DNA of 14,262 nt from Rhizobium sp. (GTDB lineage: Bacteria; Pseudomonadota; Alphaproteobacteria; Rhizobiales; Rhizobiaceae): NCBI GenBank assembly GCA_003501385.1, contig DNPN01000260.1, positions 8,520 to 22,781 on the forward strand, read 5' to 3'. Position numbers and translations under genes: made by a program. Positions within the stretch are counted from its first letter, which is position 1. Each line of letters begins with the position of its first letter. The notes beneath the pieces were generated by a model that was given only the letters and a program-made list of their open reading frames with translations, was not told the origin of the DNA and did not search any database. This document shows, piece after piece, positions 1-6,644 of the stretch.

Positions 1-970
1 CCGCCGAGCCGTTCAACTCGACCAGATTTTTCACCGCCCGCCCCAGCTTGGCCGGATCCCCGCCATCCACCACAATGCCGCCCTGACTCGACACCAGCAG
101 CGACAGTGCTGCAGGTGCCAGATCTGGATCAATCACGATAGATGCGCCTGTTTTGGCAAAATTGCCAAGAACTGAAATGAATGTTTTGGGATCGTGCCGC
201 GTGGCCAAAGCATCAAGATAGACATCGACCTCAAGATTGGTCTTGCGCTTATCCAAAAACAGATCTGCCTTGCCATCCGCGTGAATAATCGCGCGCGACA
301 AGGGGTGCGGCGTATGCGGCACATCCTGCCCCCGGATATTGAAAATCCACGCCACAGAGGATGGATCGGTCATCAGCACGGCTGAATGATGTTTTGCTTT
401 GAGAGCTTCGGCAATTTTAGCAATCTTCTCAGAGGCTTCCACGCCTGCCGCCGAGATGAGTTGAATGCTGACAGCCCCAAGCGGCTCTGGCGGACGATCC
501 GTCCAGACCGCATCCAGCGGATTGTGATCCACAAACAGCAACGTACCACCAATGGCCGCCAAGGCCTTTTCAAGCCGCGACACCTGCGCCGCCGTATGCA
601 TCCATGCATCAATACCAAGGCGAAAACCTTTGGGCGCATGGGCTGGAATCCACTTAGCGGGTGGTTCGTCAATCAGATCACCGGGGGTGAACACATCGAG
701 ATCCACCTGCTGGCGCACCTGAGTCACATAGCGACCATCAACAAACACGACGGCCTGAGTGGCAGTCACCAGTACTTCTCCGGCAGAACCGGTAAAGCCC
801 GTCAACCACGACAGGCGTTCGGCAGAAACCGGCACATATTCCCCCTGATATTCATCGGCACGGGGCACAAGAAACCCATCAATACCAAGGGCTTGGAACC
901 GCTCACGCAACGCGGCAACACGCGCCTTGCCAAACTGAGGGGTGGACGTAACGTCAAAGGATTGAAACAT
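1..970 (-). CDS. pepP: Xaa-Pro aminopeptidase (aminopeptidase P), N-terminal part
   Basis: This is the 5' portion (323 complete codons) of a cytosolic M24B metallopeptidase that removes the N-terminal residue from peptides with proline in position two. The protein starts MFQSFDVTSTPQFGKARVAA and contains GIDGFLVPRADEYQGEYVP, then RLSWLTGFTGSAG and VVFVDGRYVTQ, the hallmark of the first creatinase-like domain (about residues 15-150). A second creatinase-like N-terminal domain follows (about 170-320). The metal-binding pita-bread catalytic domain would lie beyond the left edge, so activity cannot be judged here. The ATG is preceded by AGG at a 5-nt spacing. The gene is divergent from the small ORF at 1346. 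The family assignment comes from recognised motifs, not a search. Full-length homologues are about 600 residues, so roughly half the gene is present. Confidence 0.92.
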   Translation of the reverse strand, partial: MFQSFDVTSTPQFGKARVAALRERFQALGIDGFLVPRADEYQGEYVPVSAERLSWLTGFTGSAGEVLVTATQAVVFVDGRYVTQVRQQVDLDVFTPGDLIDEPPAKWIPAHAPKGFRLGIDAWMHTAAQVSRLEKALAAIGGTLLFVDHNPLDAVWTDRPPEPLGAVSIQLISAAGVEASEKIAKIAEALKAKHHSAVLMTDPSSVAWIFNIRGQDVPHTPHPLSRAIIHADGKADLFLDKRKTNLEVDVYLDALATRHDPKTFISVLGNFAKTGASIVIDPDLAPAALSLLVSSQGGIVVDGGDPAKLGRAVKNLVELNGSA

Positions 971-1345
971 GATACCTGCTCGACACAATCAAAACTAACG
1001 CCAGCCTATAGCACACGGCGCAGCATTTCACCTGCAAGCGCAACAATCCGAATGATTTCCTGCTCACATTGACGAGGCAGCGCCGAAATGGGTCGCCCAA
1101 AAGAGAACACGTCTCTGCCATATTGTTGGAACTGGCGTGTAGAACGCATATCAAACTGCATATCTCTTCAGCAAAACCGTACCGCCAGCACAAAATGTGA
1201 CGGATTTTTGACTGAAAATAGGCCAATTCAGCCTTAACCCATGTGATAAATGCATGCCTACCATGTGATGTTACATCTAGGATGTTGCGACGCAACAGGC
1301 TAGAAGCAGCGCAACAACTGAACCGATTGAAACAAAGAGAAAATC
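971..1345. promoter_or_regulatory. Divergent leader region with direct and inverted repeats
   Basis: This 375-bp gap lies between pepP (minus) and the small ORF (plus) and must hold promoters for both. CCATGTGAT occurs at 1239-1247 and again at 1261-1269, 22 bp apart start to start, i.e. about two helical turns on the same DNA face. A perfect inverted repeat, GTTGCG-A-CGCAAC, lies at 1284-1296. TTGACT at 1208-1213 could be a -35 for the plus strand, but no good -10 is visible, so I assign no promoter. I see no convincing protein gene here: the overlapping ORFs have no family resemblance. Regulatory function is inferred from the repeats and the divergent layout. Confidence 0.4.
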
Positions 1346-1501
1346 ATGACCAGCCCACTCCGCACAACATCTCCGACCCGCGCTATGCCGCACGGCCGTC
1401 AGATCGGGCTGAACGGCGCTTCTTCTTTGACCCGCGACATTCTTGCTGGCGCAAGCCGCCCAGCCACTGTTCGCAACACCGCCGTTCGCGCGTCGATCTA
1501 A
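1346..1501 (+). CDS. Small arginine-rich protein (51 aa), function unknown
   Basis: The ORF begins MTSPLRTTSPTRAMPHGRQI and ends RNTAVRASI, then TAA. The composition is unusual: about seven arginines, no lysine, a single aspartate, no glutamate, and many Ser/Thr/Ala, so it should be very basic and probably disordered. AGAG at 1336-1339 lies 6 nt before the ATG and could serve as a ribosome-binding site. It sits alone on the plus strand and is followed within 35 nt by three hairpins and a strong terminator, which suggests one short transcript. I do not recognise the family. It lacks the DUF1127 pattern, although small basic ORFs of that family precede anti-Shine-Dalgarno RNAs in related bacteria. 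It may be a real peptide, a leader peptide, or a chance ORF in a non-coding RNA precursor. Confidence 0.5.
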   Translation: MTSPLRTTSPTRAMPHGRQIGLNGASSLTRDILAGASRPATVRNTAVRASI

Positions 1502-1535
1502 TCGCGCCCATTCGGATTTTCAAAACCTCTACGGG

Positions 1536-1620
1536 ACCCGCTTGAGTCATCCTCCCAAGACTCGCGGGTGGTCAGGGAAACCTGATCGAAAAAAGGCGGC
1601 ATCTCTGATGCCGCCTTTTT
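1536..1620 (+). ncRNA. Candidate structured small RNA / 3'UTR with anti-Shine-Dalgarno loop
   Basis: Three stems follow one another. Stem 1 pairs ACCCGC (1536-1541) and GAGTC (1544-1548) with GACTC (1559-1563) and GCGGGT (1564-1569), with a TT bulge, leaving the loop ATCCTCCCAA with CCTCCC exposed at 1551-1556. Stem 2 pairs GGTCAGG (1570-1576) with CCTGATC (1581-1587), including one G-U pair, closed by a GAAA tetraloop. Stem 3 is the terminator at 1595-1615. CCUCC loops can bind Shine-Dalgarno sequences, as described for alphaproteobacterial CcsR/alpha-r14-type (cuckoo) RNAs. Those usually carry two such loops and here only one does, so membership is uncertain. It may be processed from the message of the small ORF. 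Confidence 0.45.
1589..1620 (+). terminator. Strong intrinsic terminator
   Basis: Six A residues precede GGCGGCATC (1595-1603), a 3-nt loop TCT, the exact complement GATGCCGCC (1607-1615), then TTTTT and a further T-rich stretch. This is a textbook Rho-independent terminator on the plus strand. It ends a plus-strand transcript whose only visible content is the small ORF and the hairpins upstream. Confidence 0.9.
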
Positions 1621-1670
1621 GTGTTTTCAATTCAACATATTCGTCAACAACCATGCATCGCAGTTTTACA

Positions 1671-1716
1671 GCATCGGACCGAAAAGTGGAAACCGGTTTT
1701 CGGATAAATCCGATGC
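1671..1716. repeat. Palindromic repeat A
   Basis: The outer arms GCATCGGA (from 1671) and TCCGATGC (to 1716) enclose a second pair, CCGAAAA and TTTTCGG. The central core AAAAGTGGAAACCGGTTTT (1682-1700) is nearly identical to the core AAAAGTGGAATCCGGTTTTT on the minus strand at 2872-2891, so it belongs to a dispersed set. From memory this core is very common in intergenic DNA of Rhizobiaceae. It is non-coding and is the first of four palindromes between the terminator and prmA. Confidence 0.75.
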
Positions 1717-1729
1717 GCAAATAAAAACT

Positions 1730-1770
1730 TAGAGCATCGTGCCGATTCCTATTTTCGGCACGATGCTCTA
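1730..1770. repeat. Palindrome B, 16-bp perfect stem
   Basis: TAGAGCATCGTGCCGA (1730-1745) is the exact complement of TCGGCACGATGCTCTA (1755-1770), with a 9-nt loop. It starts 13 bp after palindrome A and abuts palindrome C. As RNA it would fold on either strand. It may be a repeat unit, and it lies in the 3' region of prmA on the minus strand. Confidence 0.75.
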
Positions 1771-1810
1771 AAGCCTGTCGCAGTGAATAGGATTCACTGC
1801 GACAGGCTTT
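1770..1810. repeat. Palindrome C, 19-bp perfect stem with 3-nt loop
   Basis: AAAGCCTGTCGCAGTGAAT (1770-1788) pairs perfectly with 1792-1810 around the loop AGG. It shares its first base with palindrome B. Because the stem ends in AAA/TTT, it could help terminate prmA transcription arriving on the minus strand. The extreme perfection and the run of adjacent units suggest a repeat element rather than only a terminator. Confidence 0.75.
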
Positions 1811-1825
1811 ATCTCTTATTTAGCC

Positions 1826-1870
1826 GCATGTACGTTATCGTTTTATTGAGGACAATAAAACGCGACATGC
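1826..1870. repeat. Palindrome D, interrupted long hairpin
   Basis: The outer arms GCATGT (1826-1831) and ACATGC (1865-1870) flank the inner perfect stem GTTTTATTG (1840-1848) and CAATAAAAC (1853-1861) with loop AGGA. It lies about 30 bp past the prmA stop codon on the minus strand, so it would be the first structure in the prmA 3' UTR. Its minus-strand reading (GCATGTCGCG, then GATAACGTACATGC) resembles another palindrome I recall as frequent in rhizobial genomes. Confidence 0.65.
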
Positions 1871-1899
1871 TTTAAGATGCATGGCACACCATATATGTC

Positions 1900-2772
1900 T
1901 CATTGCAGATGAATGGTCACCCAGCCATTGCGCCAGATTGTGCGCACATGCTTAAGCCCAGCGCCGTTGTAAGCGGCAATCACCTTCCAACGTTGCGACG
2001 CCAGAATACCGGAGAGAATCACAGAGCCACCCGGAGCCAGATGGTTCACCAGTTGCGGTGCCATTTTCATCAAGGGACGCGCCAAAATATTGGCAATGAT
2101 CAAATCAAACGGGCCGTATTGCGTAAAAGCCGTGGAGTGAAACCCGGGCGCTGTGCGAAACTCGATCCCGTTCGGCACGCCATTGCGCACGCCATTTTCT
2201 GTGGCGACGCGCACCGCAATCGGATCAATATCGGTGGCCAGCACCGGCACTGGCAAAAGCTTGCGCACGGCAATGGCCAGAACGCCACTGCCTGTGCCCA
2301 AATCCAGCGCGTTACGCACTTTGCGTGAACGCACCACGCTATCAATCATTTCGAGGCAGCCAGCCGTGGTGCCGTGATGGCCGGTGCCAAACGCCTGTCC
2401 TGCATCAATCTCGATGGCCAGATCATTGACCTGCACCTTATCGCGGTCATGGGAGCCGTGCACCAAAAAGCGCCCTGCCCGCACGGGCGTCAAACCTTCC
2501 AGCGATTTAGCAATCCAGTCGATGTCGGGAATCACTTCACGCTGAATAGGCAGATCCGGGAATTCTTCGGCCAGCAAAGACACCACCCGCTCACGAACAT
2601 CATCTTCATCGTCGATCATGAGATAGACTGACGCTTCCCAGACATCATTTTTCTCATCCACTTCCGTGGTGGCTATGGCGAAATCTTCCTCGCCAAACTC
2701 GAAACTCATCAGATCAAGAATGCGGTTGGTCTGCTGTTCGGTGGCGCTGACAAAAAAACGAATTTCGCTCAC
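1900..2772 (-). CDS. prmA: Ribosomal protein L11 methyltransferase
   Basis: This is a SAM-dependent enzyme that trimethylates lysines and the N-terminus of ribosomal protein L11 in the cytosol. Visible features include the N-terminal L11-recognition region (SEIRFFVSATEQQ), AGQAFGTGHHGTT, the SAM-binding loop DLGTGSGVLAIA, the acidic strand-end ATDIDPIAV, and the catalytic-site motif IANILARPL, followed by APGGSVILSGIL. I place the start at GTG 2772 (VSEIRF), giving 290 residues, the usual length. An in-frame ATG at 2934 would add 54 residues, but these are translated from palindromic repeats and have no counterpart in the family. AGGA precedes the GTG by about 10 nt. The sco-like gene lies upstream on the same strand, 195 bp away. 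The downstream side carries four palindromes. Confidence 0.93.
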   Translation of the reverse strand: MSEIRFFVSATEQQTNRILDLMSFEFGEEDFAIATTEVDEKNDVWEASVYLMIDDEDDVRERVVSLLAEEFPDLPIQREVIPDIDWIAKSLEGLTPVRAGRFLVHGSHDRDKVQVNDLAIEIDAGQAFGTGHHGTTAGCLEMIDSVVRSRKVRNALDLGTGSGVLAIAVRKLLPVPVLATDIDPIAVRVATENGVRNGVPNGIEFRTAPGFHSTAFTQYGPFDLIIANILARPLMKMAPQLVNHLAPGGSVILSGILASQRWKVIAAYNGAGLKHVRTIWRNGWVTIHLQ

Positions 2773-2802
2773 GGTGGGACTGTCCTGCTGCGGGGGTGTT
2801 TT

Positions 2803-2843
2803 CGAGAGTCTGTCAGGTTCAGATTGAACCAGACAGACTCTCG
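2803..2843. repeat. Composite palindromic repeat, unit Y
   Basis: CGAGAGTCTGTC-A-GGTTCA (2803-2821) pairs with 2825-2843 with one A-A mismatch and loop GAT. On the minus strand it reads GAGTCTGTCTGGTTCA, 15 of 16 identical to GAGTTTGTCTGGTTCA at 14244-14259. It lies only about 30 bp upstream of the prmA GTG start, so it is probably within the prmA 5' UTR or promoter region. Confidence 0.8.
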
Positions 2844-2855
2844 ATTCATTTGTTT

Positions 2856-2907
2856 GAGTTTGTCTGATCAGAAAAACCGGATTCCACTTTTCCCGGACAA
2901 ACTCTAA
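2856..2907. repeat. Composite palindromic repeat, unit X
   Basis: GAGTTTGTC (2856-2864) and GACAAACTC (2896-2904) form the outer arms. The inside carries the AAAAGTGGAATCCGGTTTTT core on the minus strand. TTAGAGTTTGTC (minus strand, 2896-2907) is exactly repeated at 14178-14189. Together with unit Y it forms an element of about 105 bp between the Sco1-like gene and prmA. Confidence 0.8.
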
Positions 2908-2967
2908 GTGTCTCCGGTACAACGCCTCGGCCAAGGTTGCAAGAAAAAGCCCGCTCAGTTGCCAAAT

Positions 2968-3567
2968 TCAGCTCTTCATCAGATTTTCCAGCTTCTTGAC
3001 CGCCACATCGGGGTTTTCACCATAAGCAATGGTGCCTTTAAAGCGTCCTGCGCTGTCGAGCAGAAAGATGGAAGCCGTGTGATCCATAGTGTAATCGCCA
3101 TTGGGGTCTTTTTCATCCACCGGCACTTTCTTGGCGTAAACGCGAAAACTCTTCACCATGGCCATCACCTTGTCTGGCGCACCAGCAATGCCTGTAATCC
3201 GGTCAGAGACATTGGAGATATATTGATTCATCACCGCAGGCGTATCGCGCTCCGGGTCCACCGTCACAAAAAACGCACCCAGCTTGCCCCCCTTCGGATC
3301 GACTTTTTTCAACCAGCCGTCCAGCTCAAACAAAGTGGTCGGGCATACTTCCGGGCAATGGGTAAAACCAAAGAACACCACACTCGGCTTGCCACGCATG
3401 GCCTGTTGCGTAATGGTATTGCCACGCTGATCAACCAGCTGGAACGGATCGCCAAAGGGTGCCTCCGTAATTTGCTGCTTTGCGCCCGAGATTTGCAGGG
3501 TCAAATAGCCTGCTAAAGCAGCCATAAAAGCCACCAGCACCCAAACCACCCTCGATATTCTCTTCAT
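2968..3567 (-). CDS. Sco1/SenC/PrrC family copper chaperone
   Basis: This is a 199-residue membrane-anchored, thioredoxin-fold protein expected on the periplasmic side of the inner membrane. The family delivers copper to the CuA centre of cytochrome c oxidase, or acts as a thiol reductase. Residues about 8-26 (VWVLVAFMAALAGYLTL) form the N-terminal membrane segment. The copper-binding CxxxC lies in FGFTHCPEVCPTT, with the partner histidine in YTMDHTASIFL, and VTVDPERDTP is also typical. All ligands of the copper site are present. No oxidase genes are adjacent. The start ATG at 3567 has only a weak upstream AGAG-like site. Specific orthology to a named Sco paralogue cannot be set from sequence alone. 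Confidence 0.92.
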   Translation of the reverse strand: MKRISRVVWVLVAFMAALAGYLTLQISGAKQQITEAPFGDPFQLVDQRGNTITQQAMRGKPSVVFFGFTHCPEVCPTTLFELDGWLKKVDPKGGKLGAFFVTVDPERDTPAVMNQYISNVSDRITGIAGAPDKVMAMVKSFRVYAKKVPVDEKDPNGDYTMDHTASIFLLDSAGRFKGTIAYGENPDVAVKKLENLMKS

Positions 3568-3889
3568 CTGCCCGCTCTATGCTTTTTGGGAATTCAACAG
3601 CGCCATGATTACGCTCGCGCGATGACGAAAAGCAAATCAACTCACCGTAGCCACCCTAACGCATGGGACATAAAGGCATCAAAAGCAAAGTTTTTTCAAA
3701 TTCCGACACAAAGATCGCATGTCTTCTAATATAAAATACCTAAACCATTGTAAAATTAGCAAATACTTAACTGTTGTCGGTTGAATCTGCGCTCCTAGGC
3801 AAGTGTGCCGCGACAGGACCAGCAGCACATTCAACCACAGACAATACGCAACAGATTCCGACACACGTATCAGCAGGATGGTAACTTTC
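3568..3889. promoter_or_regulatory. Divergent intergenic region, sco-like gene / chemoreceptor
   Basis: 322 bp between divergent genes. The part at about 3680-3780 is conspicuously AT-rich (runs such as TAATATAAAATACC and GTAAAATTAGCAAATACTTAAC), the likely site of the chemoreceptor promoter. I cannot assign -35/-10 boxes or an operator with confidence and see no strong hairpin. The reading frame is open from 3803 into the receptor but lacks family resemblance before about 3890. Confidence 0.4.
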
Positions 3890-5872
3890 ATGAGCGAGAG
3901 AAGTTCAGGGCGCGGACTAACCATCAGCCAACGCCTTATGGTATCCGGAGGAGCGGCCATTTGCGCCATCGTACTGATGCTGACAATCGGCAGTCTCAAA
4001 AGCAGCCAGATGGATCAAGCCCTCATGCAGGCCATCGATATCAAAAACAAGGTCGAGACAATCAACGAGCTGCGCCTCTCCGCCGTCGAAATCACTCTTG
4101 CTGCGATGGATACGATCATCGACCATGAAGAAGGCAAGATTCAGCCCGATCGCCAGGAGATTTTTGATAAAAACACCGAACTCCTGAGCAAACAGGTTAA
4201 TGTCGTCAAAGACGTGGCAACGCAACTTGGTATTTCAGCTAAGCTTGGCAGCTATGATGCTGATTTGGCTCTTCTGCTTCGCAACGCCGGTCCTGAGCTG
4301 AAAAAGCTGGTGGAAACCCACGCCCCTGAGGAAACCTATTCGCAGATTGATGATGTGATTGATGAGGCTGGCGACAAGGTAATCGAAACGCTGGCATCGC
4401 TCTACACCACAGGAAACAAGCTGGTGGAACAGAAGGTGGCCGATGCTACCACCACATCAAAAAGCTCGATAACAATGCAGCTCACCGTTGGCCTCGTGGC
4501 TTTCATTGTGGTGCTTGCCTTGCAAATCATCAATACAAAATCGATTCTCAGCGGTATTCGCGGTGTCCGTACCAGCTTGAGAGAGATTGTGGATGGAAAT
4601 TACAACTATGAGATTGCCGATGTGAACCGGGCAGATGAAATCGGCGAAATTGCCCGCTCGGCCGAAGTTTTCCGCCAATCGGTGATGGAAAAGCGCGAAC
4701 TGGAGGCCAAGGCAGAAGATGCGCGCCAGCATGGCGAGGCCCTGCTGCGCGAGCGCGAAGCCGCCGCTACGGCCGAGCGCAACCGCTTGAATGCCGCAGT
4801 CGATGCTCTGGGCAAGGGCCTGAACCAGCTTGCCGAAGGCAATCTTGGCACCGCCATTGATCAGGAATTTCCGCAGGAGATTGAACGTCTGCGTACAGAC
4901 TTCAATCAGGTTGCAGCCCGCCTGCGCAATGTGATGGAAGAAATCTCCATCAACTCCAGCTCCATTCAGGCCAACGCCAACCAGATGCGCTCTGCCGCCG
5001 ACGATCTGGCAAAGCGCACCGAGCAGCAGGCCGCCTCGCTGGAAGAAACCTCTGCCGCCCTGGCCGAAATTACCGCAACAGTCAGCAACAGTTCCAAGCT
5101 GGCTGAAGATGCAGGCCATATGGTGGACAATACCAATTCCTATGCCGAACGCTCTGTGGCTGTGGTTGCCGATGCCATGGCCGCCATGGAACGCATTGAA
5201 AGCGCCACCGCCGAAATCGGCAAAATCATCAATGTTGTCGAGGAAATTGCGTTCCAGACCAATCTGCTGGCGTTGAATGCCGGTGTTGAAGCCGCGCGCG
5301 CTGGCGAAGCGGGCAAAGGCTTTGCCGTCGTCGCCCAGGAAGTGCGCGCATTGGCTGGCCGCGCCGCCGATGCCGCCCGCACCATCAAGACGTTGGTGGG
5401 CAAGTCCAACGATGAAGTGCGCACCGGTGTGGAGCTTGTAACCGCCACAGGTGAGGCTTTGCACAAAATAGGTAACGATGTTCTACAAATTAACGAGCAC
5501 GTTAAGTCGATCGTAACCTCGGCGCGCGAACAATCAGTGGGACTGAGCGAGATAAATTCCGCCGTTGGGCAAATGGACCAGGTAACGCAACAAAATGCGG
5601 CCATGGTCGAAGAGACCAACGCCGCCAGCCACACGCTGGCCAGCGATGCCGAAAATCTTGGACGGCTCGTTGGGCAGTTCAAGGTGGGCAATGCGGGACA
5701 ACCAAGCCCAGTCAGCAGACCGATGCCGGCAAAACCAGTATCGGCACCAAGACCATCGCCCGCAAGGCAGCTTTTGGGCAAGGTTGCGGGAGCATTTAGT
5801 AAAAACAGCGGTGCGCCAGCAACCCGGGCAACGGCCACCGCGACAGCAACCGATCAGTGGGAAGAGTTCTAA
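3890..5872 (+). CDS. Methyl-accepting chemotaxis protein, double HAMP, CheR-tether end
   Basis: A 660-residue inner-membrane chemoreceptor. Transmembrane segment 1 is at about 14-35. A mostly helical sensor region of about 155 residues (36-193) follows, then transmembrane segment 2 at about 194-216, HAMP 1 (about 217-268), a charged coiled coil with many Glu/Arg/Ala (about 268-300), a second HAMP-like module (about 302-354) and the long cytoplasmic signalling bundle. Its hairpin tip reads EEIAFQTNLLALNAGVEAAR (about 451-470), the CheA/CheW contact. After a Pro/Ala-rich linker it ends QWEEF, a WxxF-type pentapeptide that tethers CheR in other bacteria. The ligand is unknown. I choose ATG 3890 because AGGA precedes it by 11 nt; 3803 (GTG) and 3878 are in-frame alternatives. 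It is coupled to cheW by a 2-bp gap. Confidence 0.93.
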   Translation: MSERSSGRGLTISQRLMVSGGAAICAIVLMLTIGSLKSSQMDQALMQAIDIKNKVETINELRLSAVEITLAAMDTIIDHEEGKIQPDRQEIFDKNTELLSKQVNVVKDVATQLGISAKLGSYDADLALLLRNAGPELKKLVETHAPEETYSQIDDVIDEAGDKVIETLASLYTTGNKLVEQKVADATTTSKSSITMQLTVGLVAFIVVLALQIINTKSILSGIRGVRTSLREIVDGNYNYEIADVNRADEIGEIARSAEVFRQSVMEKRELEAKAEDARQHGEALLREREAAATAERNRLNAAVDALGKGLNQLAEGNLGTAIDQEFPQEIERLRTDFNQVAARLRNVMEEISINSSSIQANANQMRSAADDLAKRTEQQAASLEETSAALAEITATVSNSSKLAEDAGHMVDNTNSYAERSVAVVADAMAAMERIESATAEIGKIINVVEEIAFQTNLLALNAGVEAARAGEAGKGFAVVAQEVRALAGRAADAARTIKTLVGKSNDEVRTGVELVTATGEALHKIGNDVLQINEHVKSIVTSAREQSVGLSEINSAVGQMDQVTQQNAAMVEETNAASHTLASDAENLGRLVGQFKVGNAGQPSPVSRPMPAKPVSAPRPSPARQLLGKVAGAFSKNSGAPATRATATATATDQWEEF

Positions 5873-5874
5873 CC

Positions 5875-6342
5875 ATGTCTAATGCCATCAAACAGTCTGG
5901 AGCCTACCTCGAAATCGTATCGTTCCATTTGGGCGATCAGGAATTTTGTATCGACATCATGGCCATCCGCGAAATTCGTGGTTGGGCCCCGGTGACGCCA
6001 ATGCCCCATACACCGCCTTACGTTCTGGGTCTGATCAACCTGCGCGGTGCCGTTATTCCGGTTATCGACATGGCCTGCCGCCTTGGCATGAGCATGACCG
6101 AACCCTCCGAGCGTTCGGCCATCATCGTGACAGACATCGCTGGCAAGCTGGTTGGCCTGCTGGTGGAACAGGTTTCCGATATGATGACCATTCGCGGTGA
6201 AGACCTGCAGCCTGCACCGGAAATCATTCCAGAAATGCAGCGCGCCTTCTGCCGTGGCATCGTGGCCCTCGAAAAGTCCATGGTCTGCTTCCTCAACCTC
6301 GACACGGTCATCGCCGACGAGTTGCTGGCAAACGCAGCCTGA
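5875..6342 (+). CDS. cheW: Chemotaxis adaptor protein CheW
   Basis: A 155-residue cytosolic adaptor that links chemoreceptor tips to the histidine kinase CheA. The order of motifs is right: YLEIVSFHLGDQEFCIDI, VREI-like AIREIRGWAPVTPMPHTPPY, then the diagnostic LGLINLRGAVIPVIDMACRL, and VGLLVEQVSDMMTI. Length matches the family. The ATG lies 2 bp after the receptor stop codon, and its probable ribosome-binding site GGAAGAG is inside the last receptor codons, so translation is likely coupled. No cheA, cheY, cheR or cheB is nearby, so the pair must plug into an array encoded elsewhere. Confidence 0.95.
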   Translation: MSNAIKQSGAYLEIVSFHLGDQEFCIDIMAIREIRGWAPVTPMPHTPPYVLGLINLRGAVIPVIDMACRLGMSMTEPSERSAIIVTDIAGKLVGLLVEQVSDMMTIRGEDLQPAPEIIPEMQRAFCRGIVALEKSMVCFLNLDTVIADELLANAA

Positions 6343-6644
6343 TCCGCTCAAGACCGCAGCTGACATCCCAACTGAAACCTTTCGGTTGGAACCATACATA
6401 CGCCTGTTAGACCGCTGCTTCGAACGTGATGGCATTGAAGCGGCGGCTTTTCACGTTTTGGCTCCACTTCCTTTTTTGCCGCACGAATATTTTTTCTACG
6501 GCATCGTGAAAACGGCTGGCTTTGCTCTTACATAGGTATGACGATCGTTTTAATCCACAGCAGGATGCTGGCCTTATATCCGGTCCGATAGAGGCAACCA
6601 TGCAGTGGTCCGCGGACCCGTTTTGCGGAGAATGGAGACCTACA
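6343..6644. other. Intergenic region with one hairpin
   Basis: 302 bp between cheW and the secreted-protein gene, with no convincing gene. CCAACTGAAA (6368-6377) pairs with TTTCGGTTGG (6380-6389), with one G-U pair, 26 bp past the cheW stop. No T-run follows, so it is a weak terminator candidate or mRNA-end structure. CTTATAT at about 6574 might be a -10 for the downstream gene, but no matching -35 is obvious. Confidence 0.45.

Noticed and set aside
1443..1724. 93-residue plus-strand frame
   Set aside because: It reads straight through the intrinsic terminator and palindrome A, so it is not a plausible gene.
1671..1870. CRISPR array or phage attachment region
   Set aside because: The palindromes differ from one another, and there is no regular repeat-spacer pattern, cas gene, tRNA or integrase in the window.
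2908..3516. 202-residue plus-strand frame over the Sco1-like gene
   Set aside because: Shadow of the CxxxC-containing Sco1-like protein on the minus strand.
4457..5464. 335-residue antisense reading frame inside the chemoreceptor gene
   Set aside because: The receptor on the other strand has full family motifs; the antisense product is Gly/His/Phe-rich and recalls no family, as expected from codon bias on the opposite strand.
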